DNA from: Myxococcaceae bacterium
GTDB lineage: Bacteria > Myxococcota_A > Polyangia > Polyangiales > Ga0077539
Length of the DNA stretch: 64,000 nt
Direction of reading: 5' to 3'
Assembly (NCBI GenBank): GCA_004297725.1
Contig: SCUS01000092.1
Coordinates: 357,839 to 421,838 of the forward strand
Part shown: in pieces, positions 62,772 through 64,000 of the stretch
How positions within the stretch are numbered: position 1 is the stretch's first letter
How the letters are laid out: the number at the start of each line of letters is the position of its first letter
Notes under the pieces: model-generated
What the model was told of the DNA's origin: nothing
The model's database searches: none
What the model saw: the letters and a program-made list of their open reading frames with translations, nothing else
Program-made: the position numbers and the translations under genes

Positions 62772-64000
62772 TCATCGAGAGGAGTACTCCTCGGCCCCGG
62801 CCGCGACGTCCAGCACCGGGGCGGCAAAGCCCAGCTTCAGGGAGATGGCCTCCAGGGCGGCGGCGACCTCCAGGTCGTCCACCCGGAGCTTCGCCACCTT
62901 GCGCACCGACGACATGACCGTGGTGTGGTCCTTCCCGTTGAAGCGGGCGCCGATCTGCGGAAACGAGGTCCCCAGGTGGGTGCGGGCCAGGTACATGGCC
63001 ACCTGCCGGGGGAGGGCCACCTCCTTGTGGCGGTCCTTCCCGGTGAGCTGGTTGAGCTTGATGCGGTAGTGGTCGCAGACCGCCCGCTGGACGTCCTCCA
63101 CGGTGGTCACCGCGGGCTTCGACCCGATGCGCAGGGTCTCCCGGGCCAGCGCCGCGTCGATCACCCCGCGGCCGTTCAGGCTCGCCCGGATCGACAGCTT
63201 CATCAGCATCCCCTCCAGCTCGCGCACGTTGCTCCCGGCGCTGGCGATGAGCGCCGCGGTCTCGTCGTCGAGCTTCACCCCGTCCTGCTCGGCCTTCTTG
63301 CGCAGGATCGCGATGCGGGTCTCCAGCTCCGGGGGATAGACCTCCGCCACGAGCCCGCTGGCGAAGCGCGAGCAGAGCCGCTCGGCCATGCCGTGGAGGT
63401 TCTGCGGCAGCACGTCGCTGGTGAGGACGATCGGGATGTCCTTCTGGTAGAGCGCGTTGAAGGTGTGGAAGAACTCCTCCTGGGTGCCCTCCCTTCCCGC
63501 GAGAAACTGCACGTCGTCGATGAGCAGCCCGTCGCACTCGTTGCGGTAGCGCCCGCGAAACTCCTCCATCCGCTTCTGCTGGATCGCCGCCACGTACTCG
63601 TTGGTGAAGGTCTCCGCGCTCACATAGACGATGCGGGCGCCGGGCTTCTGCTCGAGGATGCGGTGGCCGATGGCGTTGGAGAGGTGGGTCTTGCCGAGGC
63701 CCGTTCCGCCGCAGAGGAAGAGCACGTTGACGCGCCGGCCCGCCAGGTTGGACATGGCCTGCGCCATCGCGTGCGCCACGTTGTTGGACGGGCCGTTCAC
63801 GAAGGTGTCGAAGGTGTACTTGGGCGAGAGCCCGCAGCCCGCCGACCCGCTGGCGGCGCCGGGGTTGTGCGCCGGGGCCGGGGCCCTGGTCGACACCGGC
63901 GGGGCCATGGTGCGCGGGGGCGCAGCGGGCTTCGGGGCCGCGGGCGCCGGGGCGGCTGCGACCGGGGCCGCGGGCGCCGGGCGGGCGGGGGCCGGGCGGG
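62772..64000 (-). CDS. dnaA: Chromosomal replication initiator DnaA, 5' end beyond the window
   Basis: 409 residues of DnaA are visible; the reading frame continues open to the right edge, so domain I and part of the linker are missing. The visible N-terminal part is a Pro/Ala-rich domain II (about 45 residues, unusually low in complexity). Then comes the AAA+ core: KYTFDTFVNGPSNNVAHAMA, Walker A CGGTGLGKTH, Walker B GLLIDDVQFLAG. The C-terminal DNA-binding domain has RQVAMYLARTHLGTSFPQIG and the signature GKDHTTVMSSVRKV. It binds DnaA boxes at oriC. Confidence 0.97.
   Translation of the reverse strand, partial: RPAPARPAPAAPVAAAPAPAAPKPAAPPRTMAPPVSTRAPAPAHNPGAASGSAGCGLSPKYTFDTFVNGPSNNVAHAMAQAMSNLAGRRVNVLFLCGGTGLGKTHLSNAIGHRILEQKPGARIVYVSAETFTNEYVAAIQQKRMEEFRGRYRNECDGLLIDDVQFLAGREGTQEEFFHTFNALYQKDIPIVLTSDVLPQNLHGMAERLCSRFASGLVAEVYPPELETRIAILRKKAEQDGVKLDDETAALIASAGSNVRELEGMLMKLSIRASLNGRGVIDAALARETLRIGSKPAVTTVEDVQRAVCDHYRIKLNQLTGKDRHKEVALPRQVAMYLARTHLGTSFPQIGARFNGKDHTTVMSSVRKVAKLRVDDLEVAAALEAISLKLGFAAPVLDVAAGAEEYSSR

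Overview
The window is a high-GC, gene-dense chromosomal segment that looks like a member of the Myxococcota, probably a Polyangia-type myxobacterium. The signs are two Pkn-type Ser/Thr kinases, a MYXO-CTERM sorting tail, a C-terminal AgmX/PglI-type domain on an FHA protein, many lipoproteins with Pro/Ala/Thr-rich linkers, and a long run of tetratricopeptide (TPR) proteins resembling the Myxococcus Glt gliding machinery. The species assignment is inference. No rRNA, tRNA, CRISPR array or insertion sequence was seen.

Layout: 1-9 kb holds a partial universal stress protein, two transmembrane Ser/Thr kinases, two envelope proteins and a membrane-anchored subtilase. 9-14 kb holds small unknown proteins, an OPT-family transporter, a DoxX-like protein and a divergent LysR regulator. 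14.4-17.8 kb holds glyQ without an adjacent glyS, translationally coupled to two envelope genes, then a YraN-like protein and a lipoprotein. 18-39 kb is one plus-strand block of seven genes: three exported TPR proteins, a small exported protein, an FHA/transmembrane/TonB-like protein, a TPR lipoprotein and a 3376-residue cytoplasmic TPR giant. The order and domains match a core Glt (gliding/focal adhesion) module, though no motor or outer-membrane barrel gene is present here. 39-57 kb is a mixed region: a tandem PTH2-like protein, U32 peptidase, chorismate mutase, DUF2804 protein, lipoproteins, PPP-type phosphatase, dienelactone hydrolase, class I fumarase, a MYXO-CTERM glycoside hydrolase, fatty acid desaturase and an MBL-fold hydrolase. 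57.5-64 kb is the replication cluster dnaA-dnaN-recF-gyrB on the minus strand (dnaA runs off the right edge), with an AT-rich, DnaA-box-bearing dnaA-dnaN gap that is a candidate oriC.

The most unexpected signal is not a gene. A 16-bp interrupted palindrome, TTACC-N6-GGTAA, occurs four times perfectly and four more times in close variants between 0.6 and 51 kb, always inside coding sequence and usually imposing rare A/T-rich codons in genes that otherwise use G/C third positions. By rough base-composition arithmetic fewer than 0.05 perfect copies would be expected. It is a candidate chromosome-wide protein-binding or marker site. It was not seen in the last 13 kb next to the replication genes.
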